A stretch of DNA of 64,000 nucleotides from Sipunculus nudus (lineage: Eukaryota; Annelida; Sipuncula; Golfingiida; Sipunculidae): the NCBI GenBank assembly GCA_026874595.1, contig CM049308.1, positions 21,923,867 to 21,987,866 on the forward strand. The letters run 5' to 3'. Positions within the stretch are counted from its first letter, which is position 1; every line of letters begins with the position of its first letter. The notes under the pieces are model-generated. The model worked only from the letters and a program-made list of their open reading frames with translations, did not search any database and was not told where the DNA came from. Both the position numbers and the translations under genes were made by a program. Shown in pieces: positions 51,661 through 63,689 of this stretch.

Positions 51661-52359
51661 TTGTCTTCACTCCCATGCGGTTCTTGTTTTCTAATTGCCT
51701 GGGCTCTCCCTCATGTACCATATAGACATGACCTCCCCTTTTTTTTTTTATTCCCGCCATTGTTTAATTTGTGGTTCTCCCTTAACCCATGTTAAACTAC
51801 TGTAACTTTAATCAAAGTAAATTGTTCCCAGAATATTTGTCTCAAAAACAAATATTTTAATTATGGCAATTTATGTTACTTTTGATCCAGTTCTCAGAAA
51901 AGCTTTAAATAAACCTGGAAAATCTTATGATCAACCAAGATTCATGACCCTTGAAGCACAAAAACAATGTCCCAGAAACTGGATATCATGATAGACTGGT
52001 TTGATAAAAGGGTTATTCCAAGCTCAATGTACAAGAAGTAAAAATAAACATTTTTAAAATATTTTTAATGTAACTGCCTGTCAATAACAAGTCCAGTATA
52101 AAAATGAATAAAAACCCTGTGACTCTTAGATCAAACTGTTGCTCCTACAGGCAAAAAAGTCCAATTCAGCACTGGTCTTATTTCATGAAGCCTGGCATGC
52201 AGAGCATGAAAACATTCCAATCATTGACTGATCTACTTAGACTGGGTACAGAGTACAGTGGTGGTACTGGCTTCTGTGGTCTGGGAGAAAAAGTAGCCTA
52301 GGTACAGTATATACCAGAAACTGGTTTTAAAATAATAAAATGATTGATAAATAAAAACA

Positions 52360-54757
52360 AGGGACCCATGGGTCTCGATGCTCAGCTGCATTTGTCTACA
52401 AGGATATATGTTTATGAGGTTTTCCAAAATATTGGTCCTGTGATCAGTTTGAAGCCAACCTGTTTACCTAAACTGGAGTTATCATCCATAAACTAATTTG
52501 TGAATGGATGGGCCCTGTGACCTTAAACTTTGACCTTATGACCCCAAATCAAAAGGAAACTTCCCCTATTGGCAGGTGCACCACATGTTGATGATGGAAG
52601 GATTGAGATGAAATGTTTGGCTTAAAATGCATCCACAATCTTTCTAAAGTAGTGGGTCCTGTGACCTTGACCTCTGATCTCATGACCCCAAAATCAACAC
52701 TTCTTACTTTAGTGGTGGGCCATATATAAGTCAAGTTTGAAACCAATATCTCAAACTAAACTGGTGTTATCATCTGGAAACTAATATGTGGATTGATGGC
52801 CCTCATGACCTTGACCTTGTGACCCCAAAATCCATCAGTTACTTCCACTATTGGCAGGTAAGCAACATCTTGAAGATAGAATGTTTGGGACAGAAAGTTT
52901 GGCAAAAAATACGTCAACAATCTTTTTTAAGAAGTGGGTCCTGTGACCTTGACCTTTGGCCTTATGACCCCAAAATTGAACAGAATCTTCCTCCATTGGC
53001 AGGTTAGCAATATCTTGAAGATGGAAGGTTTGGGATGAAAAGCTTGGCTTCAAATTCATATGCATTCTTTTTTTTTAAAATGAGTCCTGTGACCATGACC
53101 TTTGACCCATTGGACCCCAAAATCCACAGGGTTCTTACTTTTGTGGTAAAATATATAAGTTTGAAACCAATATGTCAAACTAAACTGGAAATATCATCTG
53201 GACACTAATTTGTGAACAGATGGCCCCTGTGACCTTGACCTTTGACCATGTGACCCCAAATTCATTTATGCTCTCCCCATACTGGCAAGTCAGCTAAATG
53301 TGCAAAATGGAAAGTCTAGGATGAAAAGCTTGGCTTAAAATGCAGCCATAATCTTTTTAAAAAAGTGAGTCCTGTGACCTTGACCTTTGACCTCATGACC
53401 ACAAATTATATAGGTTCCTGCTTTAGTGATGGGCCATATGTAAGTCAAGTTTGAAACCAATATCTCAAACTAAACTGGTGTTATCATCTGGAAACTAATA
53501 TGTGGATTGATGGCCCCCATGACCTTGACCTTGTGACCCCAAAATCCATCAGTTACTTCCACTATTGGCAGGTAAGCAACATCTGGAAGATAGAGTGTTT
53601 GGGACAGAAAGTTTGGCAAAAAATATGTCAACAATCTTTTTTAAGAAGTGGGTCCTGTGACCTTGACCTTTGGCCTTATGACCCCAAAATTGAACAGAAT
53701 CTTCCTCCATTGGCAGGTTAGCAATATCTTGAAGATGGAAGGTTTGGGATGAAAAGCTTGGCTTCAAATTCATATGCATTCTTTTTTTTTAAAATGAGTC
53801 CTGTGACCATGACCTTTGACCCATTGGACCCCAAAATCCACAGGGTTCTTACTTTTGTGGTAAAATATATAAGTTTGAAACCAATATGTCAAACTAAACT
53901 GGAAATATCATCTGGACACTAATTTGTGAACAGATGGCCCCTGTGACCTTGACCTTTGACCATGTGACCCCAAATTCATTTATGCTCTCCCCATACTGGC
54001 AAGTCAGCTAAATGTGCAAAATGGAAAGTCTGGGATGAAAAGCTTGGCTTAAAATGCAGCCATAATCTTTTTAAAAAAGTGAGTCCTGTGACCTTGACCT
54101 TTGACCTCATGACCACAAATTATATAGGTTCCTGCTTTAGTGGTGGGCCTTATGTAAGTCAAGTTTAAAATCCATGTATCAAAACAACCTGGAGTTATCA
54201 TCTGGAAACAAATCCGTGTGGATGGACGGATGGACAGCTAGACAGACAAACAGACAGACAGACAGGGTGATAACTATATCGCATCCACTTGTGATCAATA
54301 AACACACCAGGTTTTGGGACACTAGATGTAACTAAAGCTGAGAAACTGACATGATTGTTGTCATTTTATAGTAAAAAAAATTTTTAAATATTCATTAAAA
54401 TAACAAAAAATACAGGTGGCACCACCACTTTTTTGGAACTGAAAAAACTAGTCATGGTCGATATTCAAGGCAAGATTAATGACAATCCATGCATTAATAA
54501 TCAAGATATTGGAGGTTTTGTATTATATTTTTTATTATTCGAGGGGGTACTTTCAAGCCACATAGCTCAGAGGATATAGGTCGCAGTGACCTAATTTAAG
54601 GTTTCCATGGAGATTTTTTATTGACCTCCATGGATATTCACTTAGAAGTTTCTAGGTCCAGCAGTCACAATTTGTGCCCTGCTAATGGACGGCGGGACGG
54701 ACAATGGACAAAGCGCCATTCCTATACCTCAGTTGACTTACAGTCAGCTGAGCTAAC
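52360..54757 (-). mobile_element. Family A element, full length, minus strand (2.4 kb)
   Basis: Read on the minus strand, it starts near 54757 with TTAGCTCAGCTGACTGTAAG and TCAACTGAGG, then GTCCGTCCCGCCGTCC. It has one 340-bp-type unit, a second microsatellite start (GTCTGTCTGTCTG near 54275) and AGGTCA-rich units. It ends CAGCTGAGCATCGAGACCCA / TGGGTCCCTTGTTTTT near 52355. It contains the 714-bp internal duplication. Confidence 0.72.
52731..54158 (-). repeat. Near-identical tandem duplication, 714-bp unit
   Basis: 52731-53444 and 53445-54158 are almost base-for-base the same; only a handful of changes are seen (for example CATCTTGAAGATAGAATG versus CATCTGGAAGATAGAGTG, and AATACGTC versus AATATGTC). 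The offset of 714 bp is constant across the unit. Confidence 0.88.
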
Positions 54758-55639
54758 AACTGATGATCAATTATAAATAGATTATTTTATGTACTTTTTA
54801 TATTACCTCAAAATCTGCTGTATACTTCTGCCTAAAATATTGACCCCAGTACATAGTCTAACATGTACATTGGTATTCATAATGAATTCATCAATCCATC
54901 TGCATCCAAGTTGAACCTGCCATCAGGCGATTGTTGGCTGCGCAAGGTTCTGTTTTGATGCTTGTTACTTTGTGTTCATATATCTCTGTCACGATAAGAT
55001 TCTTTGCATGAACATAATTGTTTTTCAATTGAATATGCAAAAATGCATTCAATATAATAGATTTTGAAAGAAAACGACCAATCATTGATTTAATCGTTCA
55101 ATCGTCACACCACTTGTATATAGCGCTTGACCATGGCTGGCATGGTTAGTCCTACAGGCTACTTCATTGAGAGTTTATCCTACAGATCGCCATGTAGCAC
55201 TGACATGTAATTCTTGCACTTGTTGTGGGCAGAAAGTCATTCAATTCAGTGTATATGGAAATTTAACTTTCTATATATCAAGATGCATCAATATATCGCA
55301 GAAATGTGCATCTGTGAAAGTGTTTTCACCCTTTACGTTTTGCTGTTACAACCATAAGGTACCAAAATCACAGTGGAGAAGAAGAAATATATCATGAACT
55401 TCTCAGTTAATACCCATAATTTCAGACATTCAGCAGTAATTTTTGTCCCAATGAAGCCTAAACCTCTGTATTAATGATAATATATGTAAGGGTTATTTGG
55501 TCCCTTCATGCTACACAAGGAATATGTGCCCAAAAATCTTTGGACAGATCTGTCCAAAGATCCGTAGGCTAAACTCTCAATGGAGTTGCCTGTAGCACTA
55601 TTCATGCCAATCACGGTCAAGCAGTACATATACTCTAGC

Positions 55640-55800
55640 AATGGAGCACAGGGCTGAGAGCCATTGGATCGTGAGTTCGAATCTTAGCCGAGGCAATGAG
55701 ATTTTTCAATTTCAGTCTCCACCCAGGGTGAGCACTCTGCAGCCTTAAAGGGAAGGCCGTGCCCCACAGCTGTGTTACAAATTAGCAGGATTGGGGTAAA
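55640..55800 (+). mobile_element. tRNA-derived SINE (plus strand), same family as 23725-23920
   Basis: Box B-like GATCGTGAGTTCGAATCTTA at 55668-55687, then GAGGCAATGAGATTTTTC, GTGAGCACTCTGCAGCC and GGAAGGCCGTGCCCCACAGC, collinear with the 23725-23920 copy. Box A is degenerate. Followed by a CAAATA-rich stretch (55815-55925). Confidence 0.65.
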
Positions 55801-56702
55801 ATACAGTATGCCACAAACAAATACAAATATAGATATGAAAGCTGTTCTCCTCCAAATACAAATACAAGTGGGTGAAGTTAAAAACAAATACAAATACAAA
55901 TACAGAATATCAAATACAAATACGCAAATGTAGGTTATATAGAACATTTATTAATTTCGAGCACCATAAATATTCATAATGTCCACTCGTACTGAAACTA
56001 CTTGTGTACTTTTAGAGATCAGAGTCCTTCTATATTCTACAAAGTTTGAAAAAACATTCCTGCTGCAACAGAGGAACATAAATTCCTAAAACCTACTGTC
56101 TGAAAGACATCTTTATTCTAGAAAGTCTGAATAAATTCTCTGTTGCAATGCAGGAACATAAGTTCCTCAGACCTGTTGTCTGATAGACAGCAGTGCTCTG
56201 GACGGAACACTTTGCCAGTTCTGACCCTTGCCACTGAACAACCTGGTGAGGCTGAGGCCATTAACAGTTATGGACCATGAACACAGTGACTAAGCAGTTA
56301 GTTATCGAGGCACATGCTCCAGACATAAACTGAAGTATGACTTGATTTGTTGGCATGTGAGTAATTTGTGATATAAATAATATGTACATGCAGTATGGGA
56401 TGACATCAACAGAGGCCATGTGCCAGCTAGCTGACAGATAACTCATAATAAACAACTGAATTACATGCACCATACTCCACCCTTTACTGACACCAGGCAG
56501 ATCAAAGTTCCCACCCCATATTTACCCCACCTACTTGCTATGCATTCATGAAACAGCCACAATTCTAAAGGGGAGAATCCAGAGTAGAGATTTCTGAAAT
56601 GAGGATAATGGTGTCCCATTTATAAATGAAGTGATTATACCAAGGTTATATCTATGGGTTAAATTCTGTAAAGATACATTTTATCTGGACCCATATTGTA
56701 TC

Positions 56703-56705
<3 letters not shown>

Positions 56706-56791
<86 letters not shown>
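56706..56791. repeat. (TA)n microsatellite
   Basis: More than 40 uninterrupted TA units, followed 25 bp later by a C-run. Confidence 0.95.
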
Positions 56792-56793
<2 letters not shown>

Positions 56794-56879
56794 ATATCTT
56801 ACAACCCTATGATTTCCCCCCCCCCCCCCCAGAAAAAAAAATGAAAATGATGTTCCCATGCCTATGCTGTAGATAATTA

Positions 56880-57350
56880 GGTAGATGTCCACAATGCTCT
56901 CAGTTTGAACTGTGGGACCTCCAGCTCCTGAGCTCAAGATCTCTGCCATCAGTCCACAGACCACCTCACTTTGTAACTGTTCTGTCAGAGTGCAGGAAAC
57001 CTTAATTGTGCACTGGAAGACTGTCAAGGCTGCACCTGTTGCTGTGCTGGTCTTGACCTTTACTGACGCTGCTGTCTGGAGGAAAGCACACCCTGGCCGG
57101 ATGTGGCTGGCCACAGATTAGCCAAGAATTTGACTGACTGCACCAGCACCGTTACAAATTACTTGGAAGGCCAAACATGCAGCCAGGCTATGGAGCTCAT
57201 CACTTACAGCAGACTGACAAAGTCCCAGTTGATGGCAACAGCCCTGCAATCAGTACTGTCAAGAAATCCCAAACTTCCAATCTTAAACGTACTATTTTCT
57301 GCCTTTACAGTGCCAATCCCACATGAACCACTGAACTACTGATTTCCAGT
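56880..57350. other. Unclassified, relatively GC-rich patch with overlapping open frames
   Basis: The plus strand is open at 56912-57121 and 57103-57342. The minus strand is open from 57114 to 56701, the last 90 or so bases being the TA repeat. None of the translations matches a family I recognise, and codon periodicity cannot be judged by eye. Confidence 0.25.
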
Positions 57351-57384
57351 GGTGATATAGAAATTGATTTTTTAGTGGGCTTTT

Positions 57385-59146
57385 GGACAGATGACAACTT
57401 CATTTGCAGGTCTTATAAATAGAAAAAAAATGAGTAAAAATTTGAAAAAATACAGGTAGTGCCACCAGTCTGCAGGAACTCATGAAACACTCCATGATCA
57501 ATATATATCCAAAGAACCATGGCTATCAAGGCATTAGTTATTCAGATACTGGAGCTTTTGTTTGTATCAAATGTTAAATTATTCTTGGGGGTATTTATGA
57601 GCCCTATAGCTTGGAGAATATGAATAAGAGAAACCTTATTATGTTTCCAAGGAGATTTTTTATTAGTCTCCCTGGATGTCAAGTAAGAAGATTCTAGGTT
57701 CAGCAGTTACAGTTTGTGCCATGTTAACAGATGACCACTTCATTTGAAGGTCTCATAATAAAGAAAAAATGCCTAAATAAATGAAAAAAAAATACAGGTG
57801 GCACCACCAGTTTGCAGGAACTGATGGAACACTCCATGATCAATATGCCTGCAAAGAATCATGGAGATCAATGCATTAGTTATTCAGATACTGGAGCTTT
57901 TGTATCAATTTTTTTAATTTGTCTGAGGGGTACTTATTACGAAGGATATGGGTAACAGAGACGTAATTTTTATGTTTTCACAGAGACTTTTCATGAACCT
58001 CCCTTGATGTCAAGTTAGAAGAATCTAGGTCCAGTGGTTACGATTTGTGCCCTGTTAACAGATGACAGCTTCTTTGAAGGTCTCAAAAATAAAGAAAAAA
58101 ATTGTAAAAATTGGAAAATATAGGTGGCACCACCAGTCTACAGGAAGTGTTGGAACTTCCCATGATCAATATTCATGCTAAGAATCATGGTGATCAATGC
58201 AGTGGTTATTCAGATACTTGAGCTTTTGTATCAAATTTTGCATTATTCTGGGGGGTGGGGGTACTTTGGAGCCCCATAGCTCCAAGGATATGAGTACAGA
58301 GACCTAATTTCAGGTTTTCAAGGAGATTTTTCATGGACCTCCCTGGATATTAAGTTTGAAGATTCCAGGTCCAGTGGTTACGATTTGTGCCCTGTTAACA
58401 GATGACAGTTTCATTGCAGGTCTGAAAAAAAAGAAAAAAACATTTGAAAAAAATTGGAAAAAATACAGGTGGCACCACCAGTCTTCAGGAAGTGATGGAA
58501 CATCCCATGATCAATATTCATGCAAAGAATCATGGTGATCAAGGCAGTAGTTATTCAGATACTTGAGCTTTTGTATCAAATTTTGCATTATTCTGGGGGG
58601 TGGGGGTACTTTGGAGCCCCATAGCTCGAAGGATATGGGAAACAGAGACCTAATTTCAGGTTTTCAAGGAGATTTTTCATGGACCTCCCTGGATATTAAG
58701 TTTGAAGATTCCAGGTCCAGTGGTTACGATTTGTGCCCTGTTAACAGATGACAGTTTCATTGCAGGTCTGAAAAAAAGAAAAAACAATTTTTTTAAATTG
58801 GAAAAAATACAGGTGGCACCACCAGTCTTCAGGAAGTGATGGAACATCCCATGATCAATATTCATGCAAAGAATCATGGTGATCAATGCAGTAGTTATTC
58901 AGATACTTGAGCTTTTGTATCAAATTATGCATTATTCTGGGGGGTACTTTGGAGTGCCATAGCTCAAAGGATATGGGTAACAGAGACCTAATTTCAGATT
59001 TTCAAGGAGATTTTTCATGGACCTCCCTGGATGTCAAGTGAGAAGATTCCAGGTCCAGCAGTTACGATTTGTGACCTGTTAACGGATGGCCGGACGACGG
59101 TCAAAGGGTGATCGCTATAGCTCGGATGACTTTCAGCCTGCTGAAG
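57385..59146 (-). mobile_element. Family A element, minus strand, five tandem units, 3' end missing
   Basis: The minus strand begins near 59146 (TTCAGCAGGCTGAAAGTCAT, CCGAGCTATAGCGATCACCC), then GTCGTCCGGCC and about five units of about 340 bp, marked on the plus strand by ACAGGTGGCACCACCAGT-like sequence near 57460, 57795, 58120, 58465 and 58810. No GACCCATGGGTC terminus at the left end. Confidence 0.68.
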
Positions 59147-59149
59147 AAT

Positions 59150-59547
59150 ACCTTATTTACATAAGGGTTTTCTGGGATTAACAAACCCCTCTACTGATAT
59201 GAGGCAGGGGTCAGTCTGGTCATGTTATATCAACGTGTCTGCAAATTATTTCTATACATGGATCCTTGAGTCCCTGCCTAAACCTTGTTTAGACTGCCAG
59301 GCTATTACCAATAATAACAGAGGTATTGATCTCAAAAAGCTCTGCTAAATTAATTGCATCAATTTATATCCTTTTGAAAATATTTTATACTTGCATATCC
59401 CTTATCTAGAATCTCAATATAAACAGAAAGGCTTTTATTAATGTCACCTATACCAATAAGCCTCTTCTGAATATCTTGATCTGATTAATAGTAAACATTT
59501 AGATTATTTGGAAAACGAGTCTGAAACCTTCAATTGAAAATTACTTA

Positions 59548-59610
<63 letters not shown>

Positions 59611-61840
59611 CTAAAGAATTTATCCAGCCACACACCCATGCATTCAATCAAACAAAGATAGAAAACAAGGTCTGCTGTTTATGTCAATTATTAAAATGAC
59701 TCAGCTGGCAGTGCCCAAATTAAATGTCAATCATTCCAGGCAGAAATGTAAGCAGAGTCCAAGATTGCCTGGGTGAGAATATCAATATGTACTAGTTAGT
59801 TATTATAATGCATTAAAGCTTCTCAAGGGGCACTGCCAGGTAAAATCAAACACCAAGTGATACAATTATAATTATAAACATAACACATAGTGCTGAGGGG
59901 AACCAAAAAAGGCCACCCCAGCATAAACACAAAGGCATAGAACTCAAGCATTGTATATGTAAATGTGGTGCAACATGGAGCTTAAAAAAAAGAACCATAG
60001 CTGAGGAAACATTATTTCACAACTAAAAGAAGCCAAGTTAACAAGCATACAAAAACAATTTGACAAAGGGTGGAGGATGGGGAGTGGTGGAAAAAGTAAA
60101 ATTTCTTTTGACGTGCTGTTCAGTGGCATGGCGCAAGAGAAAAGACCGATTATCCAAAGTGTAACCCAGACTACAAATTCTGCGCATGCGCAGTAGAGAA
60201 CTAACAATATGTGATAAATTGTTAACCAATCAGATTCCATTTTGTCTCCACCTTCTGTATATGATAGATCACAATATATGCAAGTTATACATGAGAAACC
60301 TTGAATGCATGTGTGGTGCTAAATAAATACTTTAATGGTCCTTCGACCCTGAAAGGTCATTTATCACATCCCTATGTATTTTTGATGTTAATGTAAATTA
60401 CAAACTCAAACAGGAGTTTATGTAGCAATTAACAGTCTGTTATTTGACTGCATGAAATAGGGTATAAAACTTATAAACTAAAAGATTACTTCATTATATT
60501 AATATATTATAGATAAGATTAAAAAATATACGGGCAGTGAATCCAGTTACCAAAATAAACGTCAAAAGAGAGCTGGTTACTGTTATTAGGAACAGTTTGG
60601 TTTATGGCAATATTAAGGACGCAGCATAAAAAATGGACTTTTTACTTTGTGGCTAATAGATTCCTGCAAGAATTAGGTTTCCTGTCAAATATGACAAATC
60701 TGTCATCCTCGGGTCCTGATAACCAATGATAAAGGACTTCATCTGTTATGAAGATTGCTATTCTATTCCCTAGTACCTCTTTACTTGGGTCTTGTCTTCA
60801 AATAAACCTTGGCTCTAAGTGCTTACTCTGAGCCCCCTCAGTGTAATAACTCAGCTATCCTGGGCAATAATCAGAGTCGCGTGGACCGACAAATCTTTCG
60901 TCTGCAGCCCTTCTTGCCAATACATCTCATTGAACTGACCCTTGAACATGAAATACCTTGTCGTATATGGAAGACGGATATTGAAAAACTGATCCTGCCA
61001 CTTTTACTGACTCAGCACAACCAATGCAATATTATGTCAGCAATATCCTCTGTACCCATTCATTTTAGATGCTAATGAGACAGGGCTGCCATGTCAGGGT
61101 TCAGTCCTGTCATTCCCTTCACTGTCAGGCTTCTTTAGCAATTTTGTGCAGTCAATATGGTAACACTGGTTTTCATACTGTAAATATATGGTAACCACAA
61201 TTTTGCTCAAATTAAAAAAAAAAACTTTTGCTTGTTTTCTTTTAAAAATGATAATATGTAAAAGTTTAACAAAATGCAAATTTGATAAATATTTCGTCTC
61301 TAATAAATTATATTGCTATAATTAAATAGCACTATCCCCTCAACCCTTTAATATATATGTTGCTCTTAGAACTCAAAGATGATGACTGATTATGGAAAAC
61401 ATAGGGTTTGGAATACTTTTGTATACTTAATATCCTTCAGCACTGAATGGTTGCATATAAATAAATTAATTAATTAAAATATTATTCATATTTATTTATA
61501 TATATTTATGAATATTTATATGTTATTAAGGAGAAATGACAATTAAATATTCACTCCTTCGTGGAAATGCAAAAATTTGAGAAAGGTCATGTCTTCCCCC
61601 TTGTTTATTTGTTTGTCAGTCTGCACCAAAAAAAACTCATAAGATATTAATACATTGCCTGAAAATTTTGTAGAAAGGTAGGTCTTGATGTTAGGAAGAG
61701 AAGAAAAAAATTATTATGCTGATCAATGTCATAGGTCTGTTCCTCGAAAGGGTGACCACTGAAATATATCAAAATTCACATAAGTTGGCTGATCAATTCT
61801 AAAAAGTAAGGCACAATGAAGGAATGAAGAATAGGTCTGT
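59150..61840. other. AT-rich DNA without recognised genes
   Basis: Contains a TA microsatellite at 59551-59610. Short open frames only; nothing with recognisable homology. Confidence 0.5.
59551..59610. repeat. (AT)n microsatellite with one interruption
   Basis: AT units broken once by ATGTAT near 59592. Confidence 0.95.
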
Positions 61841-61845
61841 CTATT

Positions 61846-63664
61846 ACAAGTGGCCCATGGGCCATGACACATAGCTGATTTGACATACAAGTGATGCAAG
61901 TATTAATTATGAATGATATGACCTGGTGAAAAATATTTGTTAAGGAACCTTGAACAATGGAAAGAATGACTTCCAGAGTGCTCAAAATAAGGCGTTTTGT
62001 CCATAGGCCTTAGAAAATAGGATACAGTGACCTTATTTAGTGTTTCTAAGAAGGTTTTACCACGAACTCCCTAGATGTTATGTTCTATGTGCAACTGCTA
62101 CAATATTTGTCCATCCAACTACTTACATGGTGCTAAATGCTCACAGAATATGGGTCACAGTGACCTTATTTAGGGTTTCTAGGAAGATTTTACAGGGCCC
62201 TCCCTGGAACTTCATTAAATTAGAAGTTTCTAGGTCAAACTGCTAACATTTGTGCCCATCTGACTTATAGGGTGCTAAAATCATGTTCTTTCACAAAGCT
62301 TACAGAATATACCAGTAGTCACAGTGACCTTATTTTGGTTGTCCAAGGAGACATTTAAATCATGTTTCTGGATCCAACATTTAAAATTATGTCCACATCT
62401 GACTTTCTGGTGCTCAAAATTAGGTTTTCTGCTCATACCTCACAGAATAAAGGGCATCATGAGCTAATCTCAGGTGTTGAAGGAGATTTGGCTGAAACAA
62501 CCTTATATTTTAAGTTAGAAGGTTCTAGGTCCAACTGTTATGATTTGTGCCCATCTGATTTTCACAGTATTAAAATCTTGTTTTTTTTTCCTATAGCTCA
62601 CAGAATTTATGTCACATTGACCTAAATTCAAGGTCGTAAGGAGACTTGCCAAGGACCTCCCTGGATTTTACAACAGAATGTTCTAGGTCCAACAGTTATG
62701 ATTTGTGCCCAAGCATTTAGGTTGTTCAAATAATGTCTTTATTCTAGAGATTGCAGAATATAGGTTGCAGTGACCTAATTTCATGTTTCCATGGACATTT
62801 TCCTCGGACCCCCAAAATTATATTAAGGGATACAATTTTTGCCCTGTCTGACTGTCTTGGTGCTCAAAATCATGTTTTCCGCCCCTGAGTCACAAAATAT
62901 AGGTCATCATGACCTAATTTCAGGTTTCCATGAAGATTTACCCAGCATCTCTCTGGATGTTTCTTTAGATGATTCTAGGCCTAACAAGTACAATTTGTGT
63001 GAATCTGACATTTAGGGTGCTCATATGACATCTTTTTCCTATAGGTTGCAGAATAGAGTGCAAGGTGACCTTATTTCATGTTTCAAAGGGCATTTCCCTA
63101 GGACCTCCCAGAATGTTACATTAGAAGATTCCAGGCCTAATGGATACAATTTGTGCTCCGTCTGACTGTCTAGGTGCTCAAATCATGTTATCCGTCTTAA
63201 GGTCTATGAATATAGGTCACAATAACCTTATTTCAAAATATCCCTGGATTTGTGTTAGAAGATTCAAGGCCTAATAGATACAATTTGTGCCCATCTGACA
63301 TTCAGGGTTTGCATATGATATATATTTTCCTAATATGTCACAGAATATAGGTAACAGTGAACTTATTTCATGTTTCCATCCCTGAAAGTTACTTTAGAAG
63401 ATTTTAGACCTAATTGTAAAAATTTATGCTCTGTCTGACTGTCTGGGTGCTCAAATCATGTTTTCGGTCCACAGATCACAGAATATAGGTCCCCATGACC
63501 TAATTTCAGGTTTCCAAGGAGATTTGCCTAGAACCTCCCTGGATGTACAGTAAGAAGTTTCTAGGTCTAACGGTTAAAATTTGTGCCTTGTTACCTGCAG
63601 GACGGATGCTGGACAAAGGGTGATCACTATAGCTCAGATGACTTACAGTCAGCTGAGCTACTAA
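61846..63664 (-). mobile_element. Family A element, full length, with a distinct core of about 145-bp units
   Basis: The minus strand starts near 63662 (TAGCTCAGCTGACTGTAAGT, CATCTGAGCTATAGTGATCA) and ends near 61846 (ATCAGCTATG...CATGGCCCATGGGCCACTTGTAA). The core is about a dozen units of about 140-150 bp with, on the plus strand, CACAGAATATAGGTCACAGTGACC, GGACCTCCCTGGATGTTA and TCTAGGTCCAACAGTTA-like blocks. This core differs from the 340-bp units of other copies, while the ends are the same. Confidence 0.7.
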
Positions 63665-63689
63665 AACCAAAGCCATACCTTGTAAATTA

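Noticed and set aside
52786-53721. Two similar 73-residue open frames as duplicated small genes
   Set aside because: They lie in the tandem core of a non-coding family A element; the similarity reflects the 714-bp DNA duplication. Overlapping frames are open on the other strand as well.
55668-55687. A tRNA gene at the GTTCGAAT box
   Set aside because: No cloverleaf can be formed with a matching acceptor stem and box A is degenerate; the shared downstream body with 23725-23920 shows it is a SINE.
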